The notes: generated by a model not told the origin, from the sequence alone. 64,000 bases of DNA from Aporrectodea caliginosa (GCA_020284085.1 JACEVL010000061.1:695209-759208); one strand, 5' to 3'. Shown: positions 1 through 11,937, counted from the stretch's first letter. Numbers and translations: made by a program.

Positions 1-1095
1 TGAACAAGACATAATTAGATTTCTTTATATTAAGTAATAAAAAGTTAGCACAGAACCAGTTAGAAAGATGATTAAGCTCGAGAGTCATGTCCTGGAAAAG
101 ATGCAGCACACTGGATGAGGAAAGAAAAGCAGACGTGTCATCAGCAAAGAGTATGAAAGTAAGGGTCTTAGAGGAGTGGGAAACGTCATTAATATAGATT
201 AGGAAAAGCAGAGGGCCAAGTATGGACCCCTGGGGAACCCCACAGAGAATGGGAAGTAGGTCAGAAATGGCGCCAGCATATGAAACAAATTGGAATCTGT
301 TAGTAAGAAAGGAACCAAACCATTCCAATGGTAAGCCACGGATGCCATAATGAGACAGTTTGTCCAAAAGGATGTCATGCCGGATCGAGTCGAAGGCTTT
401 AGAAAGATCGAGGAAAACACCCAGTGTTTGTTTATGAGAATCCAAAGATTCAGAAATTCGGTCAATGGTTTCAAGAATAGCCAAAGCAGTGGAATGATTC
501 CTTCTAAAACCAAACTGGTTATCATACAAAATCTGGTTCACGTCTAAGAAATCATATAATCTTTTATGAACAATCTTTTCAAGTATCTTAGAGAAACTAG
601 TCAAAGTCGATATGGGACGATAGTTAGTCATATCATGAGAGCTACCAGATTTGAATATAGGAATAACTTTGGCAATCTTCATTAAGTCAGGAACAATGCC
701 CAGGCCAATAGATTGGTTGATCAAATGAGCCAACGGCAAAGCTAAATAGGAGGCATAACGTTTAAGCAGCTGAACAGAGAAATCAGAAGAAGTGGTAGGG
801 CTAGTTAACTTAAGATCAGTGATAATATTAAAGATCTCATATTCGTTGGTGGGAGCAAGAAAGAGAGAGTTAGGATTGGGGTCCTTTAAATAGTCCTTGT
901 AGTTACTAGAAGTAAGAGGAATATTGGTCGCCATATTGGGTCCAATGCCCACAAAAACTTGTTAAATTCCCTAGCAATAAGAGAAGAGTCAGAGGTCAGT
1001 TGATTATCAATAGAGAGAGGAACATTCGTTTGGAGGGAAGTGGAATGGCCCATGGCTTGTTTAATAAGTTTCCAAGTTTTGCGGAGATTATTGTT
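1..1095 (-). pseudogene. Non-LTR retrotransposon reverse transcriptase fragment (jockey/CR1-type), cut by window edge
   Basis: Read on the minus strand from about 955 to 1, one frame stays open and gives a typical LINE reverse transcriptase. It has an N-terminal ...NYRPIS... segment, then QFGFRRNHST, palm motif A (DLSKAFDSIRHD), motif B (GVPQGSILGPLLF) and motif C (FADDTS). The frame runs off position 1. Upstream, from about 1095 to 955, the match continues in another frame (KTWKLIKQAMGHSTS...), so a one-base loss in a T run near 954-958 breaks the ORF. The enzyme would copy LINE RNA by target-primed reverse transcription. This copy lies beyond the last visible GCAT exon on the same strand, probably within a GCAT intron. 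It is frameshifted, so I call it a pseudogene. The clade is inferred from motif style only. Confidence 0.9.
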
Positions 1096-1105
1096 AAAAA
1101 AAATT

Positions 1106-1235
1106 AAGAGGAATATTGGTCGCCATATTGTTAAATTCCCTAGCAATAAGAGAAGATCTTACCTTTATCTTTACCATACCATACTCTTCTCTTATTGCTA
1201 GGGAATTTAACAATATGGCGACCAATATTCCTCTT
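1106..1235. repeat. Perfect 51-bp inverted repeat built from LINE sequence
   Basis: Positions 1106-1156 are exactly the reverse complement of 1185-1235, with a 28-nt spacer. The arm is itself a copy of the LINE stretch near 918-975 with about 22 bp deleted. The spacer word cttatctttaccata recurs, slightly changed, near 1600-1620. This looks like a template-switch or foldback rearrangement at the 5' end of the truncated LINE. Confidence 0.9.
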
Positions 1236-1646
1236 ATTGCATTACCTCAGTGGTTCCCAAATATTTTGCACTAGGGCCAAAACAAGCTACCAGTAGAGTG
1301 TAACTGCTGCAGGTCACACATCTTGCACAAAATTGGTTTCCATGTACCGGGTAATAGATAAAATTAAGTAAAAGCTCTTTCAATATAAAAAATCCTGTTG
1401 CTACTGAAACATTTCAATTTATTTGTAAAATTCATGTAAATCTTGTTTAAATCCTTAATAAAGACTGTTTGGTGCATAGGACATCAAGCTTTACACTACA
1501 GCTGAGAATTAAAATACAGATATACAAGGCCAATTGGGAGCCTACAGGAATAGAAATAAAGAGGTCTTAGGCTCTAATTCTTTCCCTTTCAACACATCTG
1601 AACTTTATCTTTACCATATCATATCCAACATAATACAACGACCTAC

Positions 1647-4600
1647 CTTTGAAGATCCAGCAACAACAGGTGGAGGAAGTGAGTTGGAAAATAAGTAAGG
1701 TCGCGACTTGTTCCTAAGTAGGTCAATCACTTGCTTTGGTCCAGTAGTGTAACCACCTACAGCAGAGTAGAAAAGTAGGCAACGATTGCACATTACAAGA
1801 TCATTTTAAAAAAAACAAAAGCAGCAAAGACTGCATATAATAAGGTAGTTTTAACACAATTTGCTAATATATTAATAACTTACTAGTATGTTGTAAGTAT
1901 TCAAACAACTCTGCTAGATAAAGTTACTCAATGAAGACTCCGATGGTTTGGACAAGTAGAAAGAATACCAGTTAACCAGATTCCACACAAAGCACTACAT
2001 GTATAATTCAAAAGAAAAAGGAAACATAGCAAACCAAGACCAACATTACGGGGAGAAATGGACTTGACCGATGACAATGGGATACCACTTATTCGCACCC
2101 ATTGCAATTAAAAGGCTGGCATCAGGAACTAATGATGATGATGATGATGATAATGAAGCCTTGATAAACTCTTAACCCCAAACCCACCTCTTGCATCTTT
2201 GATCTTAAAGAGGATCTGCACACAGTCTCAAGCAAAATAAAATAACAATGCAGTTGCTAATAAGGTTCCAAGATTGTTATATTTACGATTCTTTAATTAT
2301 AAAATTGATATAATTTCCAAATTCTATCTCAACAAGTAAACCTTAGACGACTGTCAAAAGTAATCTATAGTGGCTGAAAAGGGCAAACTGTCCATTGTAC
2401 CTGATGCTCCTCCCATTGCTTTTCCAAGCGTTGAGTTGATGACAACTGGCCGACCAGATGTGCCTGTATACTCTTCCGTACCTCTGAAATTTTCATAGAA
2501 AAATTTCCAAAAATATACAAATTTCAAATTAGAGAAGTCAAAATACGGCAACACAAAAATATATGCTTAGAATAGACACTAGATGTGGCAAAATGTTTGC
2601 AGATGAAAACAGTCTTATGTCAATGAAAAGTCTAGCATAGTTTTGATGAGGGCAGGCTTTCCAAAACTGACGCACAATAGTACAAAGTTTGGAAACCAAT
2701 GATTACACAAGTTTTTAAAATACCCATGATTGCATTACAGCAGATTTCTCTAGGCATGTGACATTGGCAATGAGTCACAGAAATGTCCAGAATTTTAGTC
2801 TTGTCTGCTGATGTTGCAGGAAGGAGAGTATGTAAACCAGTTGTCAATGCAATGTTAAGCAGCACACTTTGAATTACAGTGTCGTCGATAGATTTATGCA
2901 TGTAGAGAAGTCAATGTCAAACTTTGAAGAACAGTCGGCATTGAATTGTTTAATTACTTACATATAACACGACTCCGATTAGTTTTGCTCTTTGAGTGGT
3001 GCTATATATATGCTCAATTACAATATCAAAGACCGTCTTATCTTGAGTTTACGCTGTGCTACAAATTAAACAAGTCAATGTCTCGCAGCTCAATCAATGA
3101 ACACCTATACCTATGCCAGACACTTTGACTAATCATTGCAAAAGTCCAACATAGTGTATGGCAATAAGACACAGTGACTGCAATTTATTAGCACTTTATT
3201 TCCGAAGGTCTTTCTTGCTACATCAGTGAAACTTGTTATCAGAGGCATCTATATACACTATCGAGCACATATATCTATTCATTCATTCATTTCATTCATT
3301 TCAGATATTTATATAGCGCCCCTTCAAGATTTCTACTCAGAGGCTCCCGACTACAGCGCGGACACTGAATCGGAGTTTCACGCCCGAGCGCATGAGCAAT
3401 TGCGAGTGAAGGACTTGCCCAGGGTCCCTACGCTGTGGCTTGAGGTGGATTCGAGCCCGCAACCCTCCGGCTGCAAGGCACCAAATATACCCCTTGAGGT
3501 GGATTCGAACCCGCAACCCTCCGGCTGCAAGGCACCGAACACACCCCTACACCACCGCGCCCCACAATATATGTGCTTGATAGATAGCGGTTAGCGTGCT
3601 GGACTGTCAATTGAGAAGTTTTGGACTTAAATCCCTGCCAGGACAGAAATTCTGACCATATACTGTCGGTGGTAAGATGCTTTGACCCCATCCACAAAGT
3701 CAGATGCTTCCCCTATAATCAGATGCTGGCCCCCACCCCTCAAAGTCAGCTGCTCCCTTGATATTCAGATGCTAGTACCACTCCTCATGCTCAGATGGGG
3801 CCATGGACCTTGTGTATCTGGTCTTGGCAACGTTTTGGATCCTGAAAAACTTAATTGAATCATCAAACTTTAACGTCATGTTTCATCAGTTTTTCCATAA
3901 CCATAGCATCCAATGTGATCTGTTGGTTTACCTCCCTGTCTTTCCGAAGAATCCTGTTGCATGACAGTCGTCAAGAAAAACCAGAGCATTGTAGCGATCT
4001 GCCAAGTCACAGATTGCCCTAAAACAACCAGCAAATCACTATAAACTATTCGAAACTATCAACCAATCGCAAGTTAGGCAACTATTCACAAAAGTAAAAA
4101 CGAAACAATCACAGATGGCAATAAGAAACTTAAGTCAAAATACTGACAGGTCAAGTTCAGACCTGATCTGATGGAGGTCAAAGTTCAGAAGAAATCAGAT
4201 CCAGGACAAAGCTTGGACCACATCAGATTCCCATTTATTGCTCAGATCAGATCAATCCAGAGTGAAAGTGAAAAACTGATCAGATCCAGATTAAAGTTCA
4301 GAACATATCACAATCTCACAATCTGGTCAAAGTTCAGACTAGATGAAATCTAGATCAAATCCATGTCAAAGTTCAGACCAGACTAGATCCACGGCAAAGT
4401 TCATGCCAAATCGATATCAAAGTCAATAAGAAAACTAACTTGAGTGGAGTCACATTTCCATCCATACTAAACACTCCATCAGTTGCGATCAGACGGAATC
4501 TTGCATTCTGTGTTGCCTTCAGCTTCTCTTCCAACTCTACAATTTAATTCAACATAACTGAACTTCTATATGGCGCCTTTTGAGACGGCTTCACCTATGC

Positions 4601-6547
4601 CAATGCATGAAGAAACCAGCTCGTCTAAACTAAGTTAGTACAAAATTGATTAATTATATTCAAACTTCAAAAACCATAATTAGCAGTCACATTTTTTACT
4701 TATTTGCAAAATACTGTACTTAAATAAAAAACCAAATTCAATTATAATTACTTTTCTTAATATTTATTAGTCTGGGAAATAAGAACTGATTTTAAGCATT
4801 GTGGCTGGCTAGAGTTCACAGTTCTGGCCAGAGTTCACAGTTTTATAAACTATGAGCCTCAATTTGAAAATAATTTTTTTGCTGAACAGCAAGCCAATGT
4901 AAAGATTTAAGCATGTGCAGTGGTTATATTCATATTTGGATGTATTAGTTATGGCTCGAGTAATAACAACAATATTACTACTAATATTAAAATGATAACA
5001 TTATGAATATTAGAAGTAATATTGTTTAGTTTGATATCATTTTTAGTTTCCATTATCACAATTTTCACATAGTGTACTGTTTTGTTCTTAAATTGATTTG
5101 CTGTTTAACTAAGATATAAATATTAACTATAAACTCGTAAATTAAACAAGCCTATAACATCATCAAAATAATGGCAAAGGGACAATTCTAAATCAAGTGG
5201 GTCTAACTACTCTTCCTGTTTGTCCTTTTGACACAATCGCAGTAGCATAAGTTTCAATTGTACTAGTCCAAACATCTGTAACTAAATGAATACACAATCA
5301 TTACTGAATAAGTAATAAGTAAAGTTCAAATCATTGCCTTCCATATTTCGGTGTGTATATCGATGTCTGCCTGCCTTGCAAAGCCGAATTCCATCGATGA
5401 TCGAAGCATGGTTGAGTTCATCGGATAGCAACGCATCCTCTGGACCAAGAAGAGCCTCAAAGAATCCGGTGTTGGCATCAAAACAGCTGCTGTAGAGAAT
5501 AGCATCTTCTCGACTGTGGAATCGCGCGATCTTCTGCTCCAGCTCTTTGTGGATGTCCTAAGTAGCAGCAACAACAGAAAGAGATCTGGATATATGTGTT
5601 TTTCAGCTAATGGGAAGACAATCGATTGATGCATACCATCAATTTATGATTGACGAATGAATCAGGCCAATGATTCACACTGTTGATGCAGTGAATCAAT
5701 GAGTCAGTCTATCAATGGATCAGCCAAAGAATCACTTTAGATCAATTTACTCAGAGAATCAACGTGCCCTTGAATCACAGACACATTGAATCCATATAAC
5801 TCTAACTCTAACCAACTCAATGAATAACTGACTTAATTGCAACAGCAGAAATACCGTAATTAGTTACTTACCATAGTGCCACAGATGAATCGAACTGAGC
5901 TGAGTCCAGCGCCATGACTATCGACCGCTTTCTTAGCCGCAGCCACAACCTCCGGGTGACTCTAAAAAACACCATCACCCAACGAATCAGTCGGCCAGTC
6001 AATCACTAAATCAACCCATCCATCCATCCAGCCAGCCAATCCCTCCCTCCCTTCTCCTTCCCTTCCTTCCTTCCATGCCTTCCTTCCTCCCTCTATCCCT
6101 GCCACCCTTTATCCCTCCATCCATCCATCCCTTCTTCCTTCCCTGCCTCCAACCATCATCATTATTATTATTATTATCATTATTAATATCCATCCATCCA
6201 TCTATCCATCGATCCATCCATCCATCCATCTGGCCCTCCATCCATCCACCAACTAACCCACCATTTAATCAAATTCTGTAATAAATTTGGCTAATTACCG
6301 AGAGGCCGAGATAGTTGTTAGCGCAGAAATTGAGGACCCTATCCTTCCTTGTTGTCACTCCAATTGTAGCTGACTGGGGTGTTGTAATCACCCTTTCTGA
6401 CTTCCAGGTTCCTGCTTGGCGGATCGCCTCCAGTTCTTTGTCGAGGAATCCGCAGAGTGTGGCCTGAGAGGACGAGTATACCACAGGAACATTGTAAATG
6501 AATGTGCCTCTGAGCGGACTGACCAGTCGCAAAAACTCTGAGAACAT
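1647..6547 (-). CDS. GCAT: Glycine C-acetyltransferase (2-amino-3-ketobutyrate CoA ligase), seven 5' exons, C-terminus outside window
   Basis: PLP enzyme of mitochondrial threonine breakdown; converts 2-amino-3-ketobutyrate plus CoA to glycine and acetyl-CoA. Exons on the minus strand: 6547-6299, 5961-5872, 5557-5338, 4536-4440, 4018-3932, 2483-2401, 1756-1647. They join in frame to 312 codons. Residue landmarks are [84 protein letters not shown], the PLP-lysine region [19 protein letters not shown] and [11 protein letters not shown]. The family is about 420 residues, so roughly 100 C-terminal residues are missing; nothing in 1-1640 supplies them. All introns are GT-AG except intron 3, which uses a GC donor (5337-5336). 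The start at 6547 gives an N-terminal extension that could be a mitochondrial targeting peptide; a further upstream exon cannot be excluded. Confidence 0.92.
1930..2160 (+). pseudogene. LINE C-terminal fragment in a GCAT intron
   Basis: The plus strand encodes [12 protein letters not shown], then after a stop [16 protein letters not shown] and DLTD. This is the familiar LRWFGHV-R-RGRPR tail of invertebrate LINE ORF2 proteins. At least two in-frame stops show decay. A short (GAT)n run at about 2128-2152 closes it. It sits in the intron between GCAT exons 6 and 7, on the opposite strand. Confidence 0.7.
3270..3567 (-). mobile_element. tRNA-derived SINE (family SINE-B) with duplicated B-box segment
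   Basis: On the minus strand it starts with GGGGCGCGGTGGTGTAGGGG (A-box-like), followed by GGGTTCGAATCC (B box), a body shared with 38824-39060 and 59570-59799, and a 3' end GGCGCTATATAAATATC with an (AATG)n tail. About 57 bp around the B box is repeated in tandem (3439-3495 and 3496-3552), so this copy has two B boxes. It lies in a GCAT intron, antisense to no exon. Confidence 0.8.
4140..4430. repeat. Degenerate internal repeats in GCAT intron
   Basis: The words CAAAGTTCAGA and GATCAGATCCAG recur many times at irregular spacing, for example near 4165, 4178, 4300, 4328, 4367 and 4396. No clean unit length can be given by eye. It looks like an old minisatellite of about 30-50 bp. Confidence 0.5.
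6012..6260. repeat. (CCAT)n / pyrimidine-rich microsatellite
   Basis: CCATCCATC runs alternate with CCTTCC tracts and a short ATTATTATT stretch, inside GCAT intron 1. Apparent open frames here are simple-sequence artefacts. Confidence 0.9.
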
Positions 6548-6882
6548 ATTTTAAAGAAGTTTTATTAGCCAAGTACTGCTTAGTTTAACTATTTTGTAAA
6601 CTACTCTTTTTAACTTTGTTTGCATATAATATCAGCTTAGTATTATCATCAGACAAGTATTTTTAATATTTAAAGTAGTTTTAAATTTTAAATAATATTT
6701 ATTCTGCATATCGTTATTTTATTCTTACTTGTTAAAATACTATTATAAAATTTGTTATAATTAAAAGTCGAGACAAATGCATACATGCAGACACACATAC
6801 AAACATGAAAAACAAAAATTTATTGATAAATTGACTCCGGATTTTGGGAGATGTCTGAAAACGCAGTATATAAATGTAAATG

Positions 6883-7370
6883 GGTAAACCCGTAGTTTAG
6901 GTTGCTAAATTATTTTATATCGTCAAGTTGCAATGGAAGCTGGATTAAGGAAAAACATTGTTTCAATAACTCGAAGTGGGATTGATGAAACTATTTCTGT
7001 CTTTAAATGGAAGTTGGATCGATGGAAATAATTTTTACCGTAAATAGAAGCTGGATTGATGAAACTTAGTTTTGATGCAATAGAAGCCGGAATAATGAAA
7101 ATAATTGTTTCTGTAAGTCGAAGCTGGACCCATGAGAAAAGTTCTTTGCTTACATAAAAGTTCCATTGATGAAAATATTTTTCTAGTTAAATAGAAGTTG
7201 GGTCATATTTGTCATTAAATGGAAGCTGGATTGATTAAAAAAATTCTCGATGAAATGGAAGCGGGATTGATTATAGTTATGATAGACATAGTTAGAGTGC
7301 TTACTTACCAACGTCAAATACGGCATTGAAGACATTAGAATAATTTAGCAACCTAAACTACGGGATTACC
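6883..7370. mobile_element. Complete hAT-like MITE, 488 bp, perfect 8-bp target duplication
   Basis: The ends are inverted: GGTAAACCCGTAGTTTAGGT at 6883 mirrors 7351-7370, and the match runs about 35 bp with few differences. TGTAAATG flanks it on both sides (6875-6882 and 7371-7378). An 8-bp duplication is the hAT signature. There is no coding capacity. The interior (6940-7280) is a degenerate tandem repeat around the word GAAGCTGGATTGATGAAA with spacing near 50 bp. The TIR sequence is not one I recognise. Confidence 0.88.
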
Positions 7371-7378
7371 TGTAAATG

Positions 7379-8690
7379 TTATCACATTACATAATTATAT
7401 AAGAGAAACCTGAAAATTATTCCATGCCTAATCATGGTCTGCGTGTAAATCACTAAAATGAAACTAATCAAGGTCACCAAACACGAACTAAACCACAGAG
7501 GGACTAAACATGAAACAAGAACATTTAACAAAGAACAGATATAGATCATCTACGCCAGTTGAACCAACCGTCGCCAAATGATCATAATGGTGTTGTTGAA
7601 CTAATTTTTACAATTACAATTACAAAAGGATTAAGCTTACAACTACACCATCTGCAGTAGTAGGCCTATGTCACACCTACGACAGGTGTTAACACACGCA
7701 AAGGCGCTTGACCGAGTTGCCTCAATCAATCCGTATGCGGATTAAACTTCTAATAGTCCACGAGTCAAAATAGCGATTTAAAATGAACAAAATTAATCCT
7801 GGTGGGTTTAACTCACTCGATGTCTTCATCGTTATCAGTTTGTTGAATGCAAACAAGCTTAACGAAATGCAAACAAGCTTAACCACAAACAAACAGAAAC
7901 AACGAGGCCGCTATAAACCATCGACGTATAATAAACTGGGTAAGTTCACGTGAAGGTCGCCGTTTGACATCGCCCGCTGTATCGGCCCTATCGGGTGCTC
8001 TACGAAGACGGAATGAACAGAGCTGTGCGCTTATTTCTATTGCACAAGTATTTCTTCCATCTGTAGGGCCAATTATTTGGAACATTATAATTATGTAATT
8101 GGATTTTGCGGTAAATACTACTACCACTATCACTACCACTACTACTGCGGCGACTGGTCCGGCTGCGACACCTGCCCGAAAACAACCCAAGCTTCGAACA
8201 ACTAACCTATGTTAGAATACTGACACCCGCCTCTTCTGGGCTGTTTGTAAAGATCCAGGCCATATTCTATATGACCTACTACCAACCAACCCCCCAATTA
8301 AACTGCAGTAGGCCTATAGCCTATATGCTACGCCCACGTAAACGTGACAGAATGCTACCTGTTGCAGACAGTCAGGCAAAACACACAAAACATTTATTAT
8401 TATGATAATTTACTCGTGATTATAGCCTACTAGCCTAGGCTATATAGGTAGGCCTACTCCATAGGCTAATTAACAACTCCAAAAACTCGACCTATTGCTT
8501 CTTGCTGAAAACTTCCCCCAGTTCACTTTCTCCACTACTGTAGCCTACGTGTCACTCTGGGCAGTTATCTTACTTTCTCTGAACATAAACGCTTTATCTA
8601 CTCTGTGCTTACACACTCCTCCTTCTTTCAACTACGGCGTATCAGGGCCATTCGCAGATCTGTCTCCTCAATCACCTTTGACTTCAATAG
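7379..8690. other. Intergenic stretch without a supported gene
   Basis: No exon, RNA gene or repeat boundary can be supported here. Short open frames near 7880-8190 and 8495-8700 have no recognisable motif. TAGGCCTA-type palindromes are frequent between 8300 and 8460. The right end grades into LINE-like sequence from about 8700. Confidence 0.5.
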
Positions 8691-8850
8691 TCCATGCATA
8701 GCATTATGTCTGTGACTCTGTTCCAGAATTGACTATTGCGATTATTCTGTTCTAGGCCTATGCCTTTCCAAGGTCTGCCTGTCAGTTCTAAATGCTGCCA
8801 GATTGATTGCTCGCTCTCCTAAATTCTCCCATAGGCCTATCTCCTCGTTT

Positions 8851-8979
<129 letters not shown>

Positions 8980-9195
8980 TCTTTTCTTTAATAAGCGCCT
9001 GACAAACGCACTGCGCTGTACATTTACATGTTATATGCAATTGAAATCTTAACTACTAACAGAACAGACAGCTTGCAATACAACGGCGCTAATAGCAACC
9101 TACAAAGCATATCCGCCCAACGGGGGCTCGAACTCGGTACCTCTCGCGGTCTCTGTGCCAGATGTTATCCAATGCGCCACGCCCCCCCCCATTTA
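8980..9195 (-). mobile_element. tRNA-derived SINE inserted into the L-A LINE
   Basis: On the minus strand the head reads GCGTGGCGCATTGGATAAC (A-box-like) and GAGTTCGAGCCCC (B box). The 3' end is GTCAGGCGCTTATTAAAG followed directly by (ATT)n. The insertion separates two halves of one LINE reading, so it is younger than the LINE. The nine-C run near 9182-9190 marks its 5' edge. Confidence 0.75.
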
Positions 9196-10266
9196 TGATC
9201 AATCAACTGCACTGGCTTCCTCTCACAGCCCGAATTCAGTTCAAAGTTCTTGTCCTAGTCTCGTCCGCCTGCCGACCTCAGCCACCTCACTTCGACCCTT
9301 GCGCTCACTTGACCGACTTGAACTCTTTGTCCCGCGGGCGAGAACTACCATGACCAAATCTCGTGCCTCTGCTTTTATTGGCTTCACTCTGTGGGACCAA
9401 CTTCCTCTCATGATTCTCTCATTGCTTCAAGCTGGGGCCTCCCTGCATCCCTTTCGCTACAGCAAGAGAGCCTTATTTTCTCGGGGTCTTTTGCACTGGG
9501 AGCGCCTCTATAATTGGTGTAGCACTGCGAATGACGCTATATAAATTTACAGATACAATACAATACAATAAACGTTGTGGGAAAATGAGCAGCAGAAATC
9601 AAATCATTTAATGATTGATGACGTCAAATTGTAAAACAAATGAAAATTGATGACGCAATATCTGTCGCTATAGCAACGCTCAACGCTGGCAGAATATTTT
9701 AATGTAGATGGCGTCGATTTTAGAATTCTTCTGAAATATTTGCTCGAAAACTTTGATTAAAGATTTATTTTCTTCGTATTTTTGCTGAAATGACCATCCT
9801 GAAGGTCATAAGTAAGATGTTCGTCAAAGTGATCGAAGTTACAAGATGTTGCAATCTGCTGTTATCGAGATATTCGATGAAAACGATTCGGAAGAACGAG
9901 TGAGAAAACGAAATTGTGGACTGAAGAGCTGGTCAGTCTAACTGTGGTTTATTTCGATGATAATAAAATCATTTTGCGTCCCAGCGAATAAATTAAAAAA
10001 GAATTAAAATCATTTAAAGATAAACTATTCGCCAAACAAATTGAGCAATACTGACAAAGAGCGGCATAAGACATAACGGCATAAGACAGCAACTGCTGAT
10101 TCAGACAACACAAAGCACGATAATTCGATATAAGCCAAAGCCTGTAAAAGATTTCTGAATGCTTATAAACATACATACATACATACATACATACATGCAT
10201 ATATACATAATTACATACGATACATGATGCACTTATATGTAAGCAATTTTCAATTCATTGTTTCAG

Positions 10267-10324
10267 AGTGAAACTATGCCGAGAAGCAACGTCGCTCAAG
10301 TTTACCGTCAGAAGCAGGCTGCAG
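10267..10324 (+). other. Exon-like micro-segment of repeat X1 with canonical splice borders
   Basis: Preceded by a pyrimidine-rich tract ending TTTGTTTCAG-type (TTTCAG at 10261-10266) and followed by GTAAAT. It encodes MPRSNVAQVYRQKQAAG if read from its ATG. The same segment with the same borders is found in X2 (14097-14154), X4 (minus, 35383-35325) and X6 (minus, 51235-51185). I do not recognise the peptide. Confidence 0.45.
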
Positions 10325-11171
10325 GTAAATATATCTATAGGTCTAGTTTAGCTGTTGAAACATTAAAGACTGGCTCTTTGTTGTTCAAAGCATTAAAACT
10401 GATTTGACGAAAAGTACCGAAGGCGGAGGAACGCCATATCTAAGAAGAAGAAGAGTAGGCTAAGGAAAGCAGAAGCAAGTTCAGATTTTGAAGGAAAAGG
10501 AGGAAGTTCTCATCGTGGCAGCGAACTATTTAGCCTACCGGTACAACTGAAGTAACATTTTCCTCATACATCTGATATCGTCTTATAGCGCAGTGCCATT
10601 ATAATAACACAGAAGACATCAGTAGATGATCGCTTTAAATTAAAATTTAAATCGCAATTAAAATTCACAATCCATCTGAGAGACCAGAACGAAATTCGAT
10701 CCTGCCATCGATAGGTCTTCCATCCCCCGTACAAGAAATTACACCTTCAGCAATTCAGCAATGAACGACGAGCGGATTTTATCCCTACGGGTTCAATCCT
10801 GCCCTGCGACGGCTTCTGTGTGGGGCCCTTGAGCAAGTCCATTATGTTTCAGTTTGTTTGATTTTGAGCCCAAGGCTTACTTCAATCTAAGTAGGCCTAT
10901 CGATTGGCTGTCTTTCATTTCCTATCTGTATTTTTTAATCTTTAGGTGTCCCTGTTTAGCGGGATCCATAAGACCTTCTGAGCCTCCGTGTAGCCAGAAC
11001 ATGTCAAACCGTTGCCTTATTGCTTCATTTGTGCCTTTTCTCCTCTGATGGTTACACAAATAAATTATTTTATTTTATTTGAATTATCAATAGCCTCGCA
11101 CCTCACATGATGAGAATGCTTGAAGGAGCCTAATATAAGCCTATGCAATAATTATGATGATGATGATGATT

Positions 11172-11260
11172 CATTCATTAATTCCGGATATTTATATAGC
11201 GCCTCTTCAAGAAACCTACTCAGAGGCGCTCCCAGCCCAGCCACGGCCAAACAGAAAGGA
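11172..11260 (-). mobile_element. Truncated SINE-B-like 3' end
   Basis: CATTCATTAATTCCGGATAT then TTATATAGCGCCTCTTCAAG and CTACTCAGAGGCGCTCCC match the 3' part of the SINE at 3270-3567, same orientation. The tRNA head is missing. Confidence 0.6.
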
Positions 11261-11317
11261 CTTTAGTAGTTGGTAGAAAGCAGGCAAATCATTCCGGGGC
11301 AGTAGGCCAAAGGGACA

Positions 11318-11500
11318 GCAAATTACGAAGGAAAAATGTAATTGAATTACAAATTACAAATTACTTTCCGACATGAAATGTAATTTCAAATTACAAAACT
11401 ACATGGAAAAGTAATTGATTACAAAGGTAACAAATTACAAAATTGCTCAATTTCAAGTAATTTTATTACGTAATTTCAATTACTGCCCATCCCTGAGTAG
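11318..11500 (-). mobile_element. hAT-type terminal fragment (TAATT-rich subterminal)
   Basis: Read on the minus strand it starts CAGGGATGGGCAGTAATTGA and continues with many copies of GTAATT and AATTAC. Termini beginning CAGGGATGGGCAGTAATT are typical of animal hAT elements (known family feature). Only one end is seen. Confidence 0.6.
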
Positions 11501-11770
11501 GCGTACAACGAAGCGAGCTTCGAACGCTTCACCAATCGAGCAGCTAGATATAGATGGATAGATTGAAATTGGACCAAGTGGAAAACGCATTTTGGTCTAC
11601 AACTTGTTTAAAGGCTCGACGCTGTCTGACCGAGGAGTGGGCCCGAGTAGACCAATAGCTCCCCCTTAGTCGAAGAGCGCAGCGCTCGACGAGAGGCTAA
11701 GTCAGAAACCGGGCGACAGAGATCAGATAAGTAATAACGGAGCACTACCAGTGAGACACCGCCAGACAAG

Positions 11771-11937
11771 TCATGCTAACCTATAGGATATGCGTTGCGA
11801 GGCAGGAAGCCAGTGCAATACATCACGCATGTAGGCAGAAACTGGGGCATATTTGGGAATATGACCAATAAGCCGAGCAGCAGAACGAAGGACCCGGTCA
11901 AGACGTCCTATTAAGCCAGATGGGTGTCCAGCAAGCA
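11771..11937 (-). pseudogene. LINE reverse transcriptase C-terminal fragment
   Basis: The minus strand gives SGLIGRLDRVLRSAARLIGH, then KYAPVSAYMRDVLHWLPA and SQRISYRLA, a conserved block of CR1-like ORF2 proteins. It is inserted within repeat X1 and ends against a (GAT)n tract. Confidence 0.8.

Noticed and set aside
5326..5634. Frameshift in GCAT exon 3
   Set aside because: The longest open frame there is a shadow. Read in the correct phase, the exon joins exons 2 and 4 without any shift.
6339..6572. Alternative GCAT start at 6572
   Set aside because: That frame does not match the family. The frame from 6547 gives the conserved [10 protein letters not shown] and NNYLGLS.
7879..8190. 103-codon minus-strand open frame
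   Set aside because: Low complexity (VVVVVIVVVV), no motif, no splice or promoter context.
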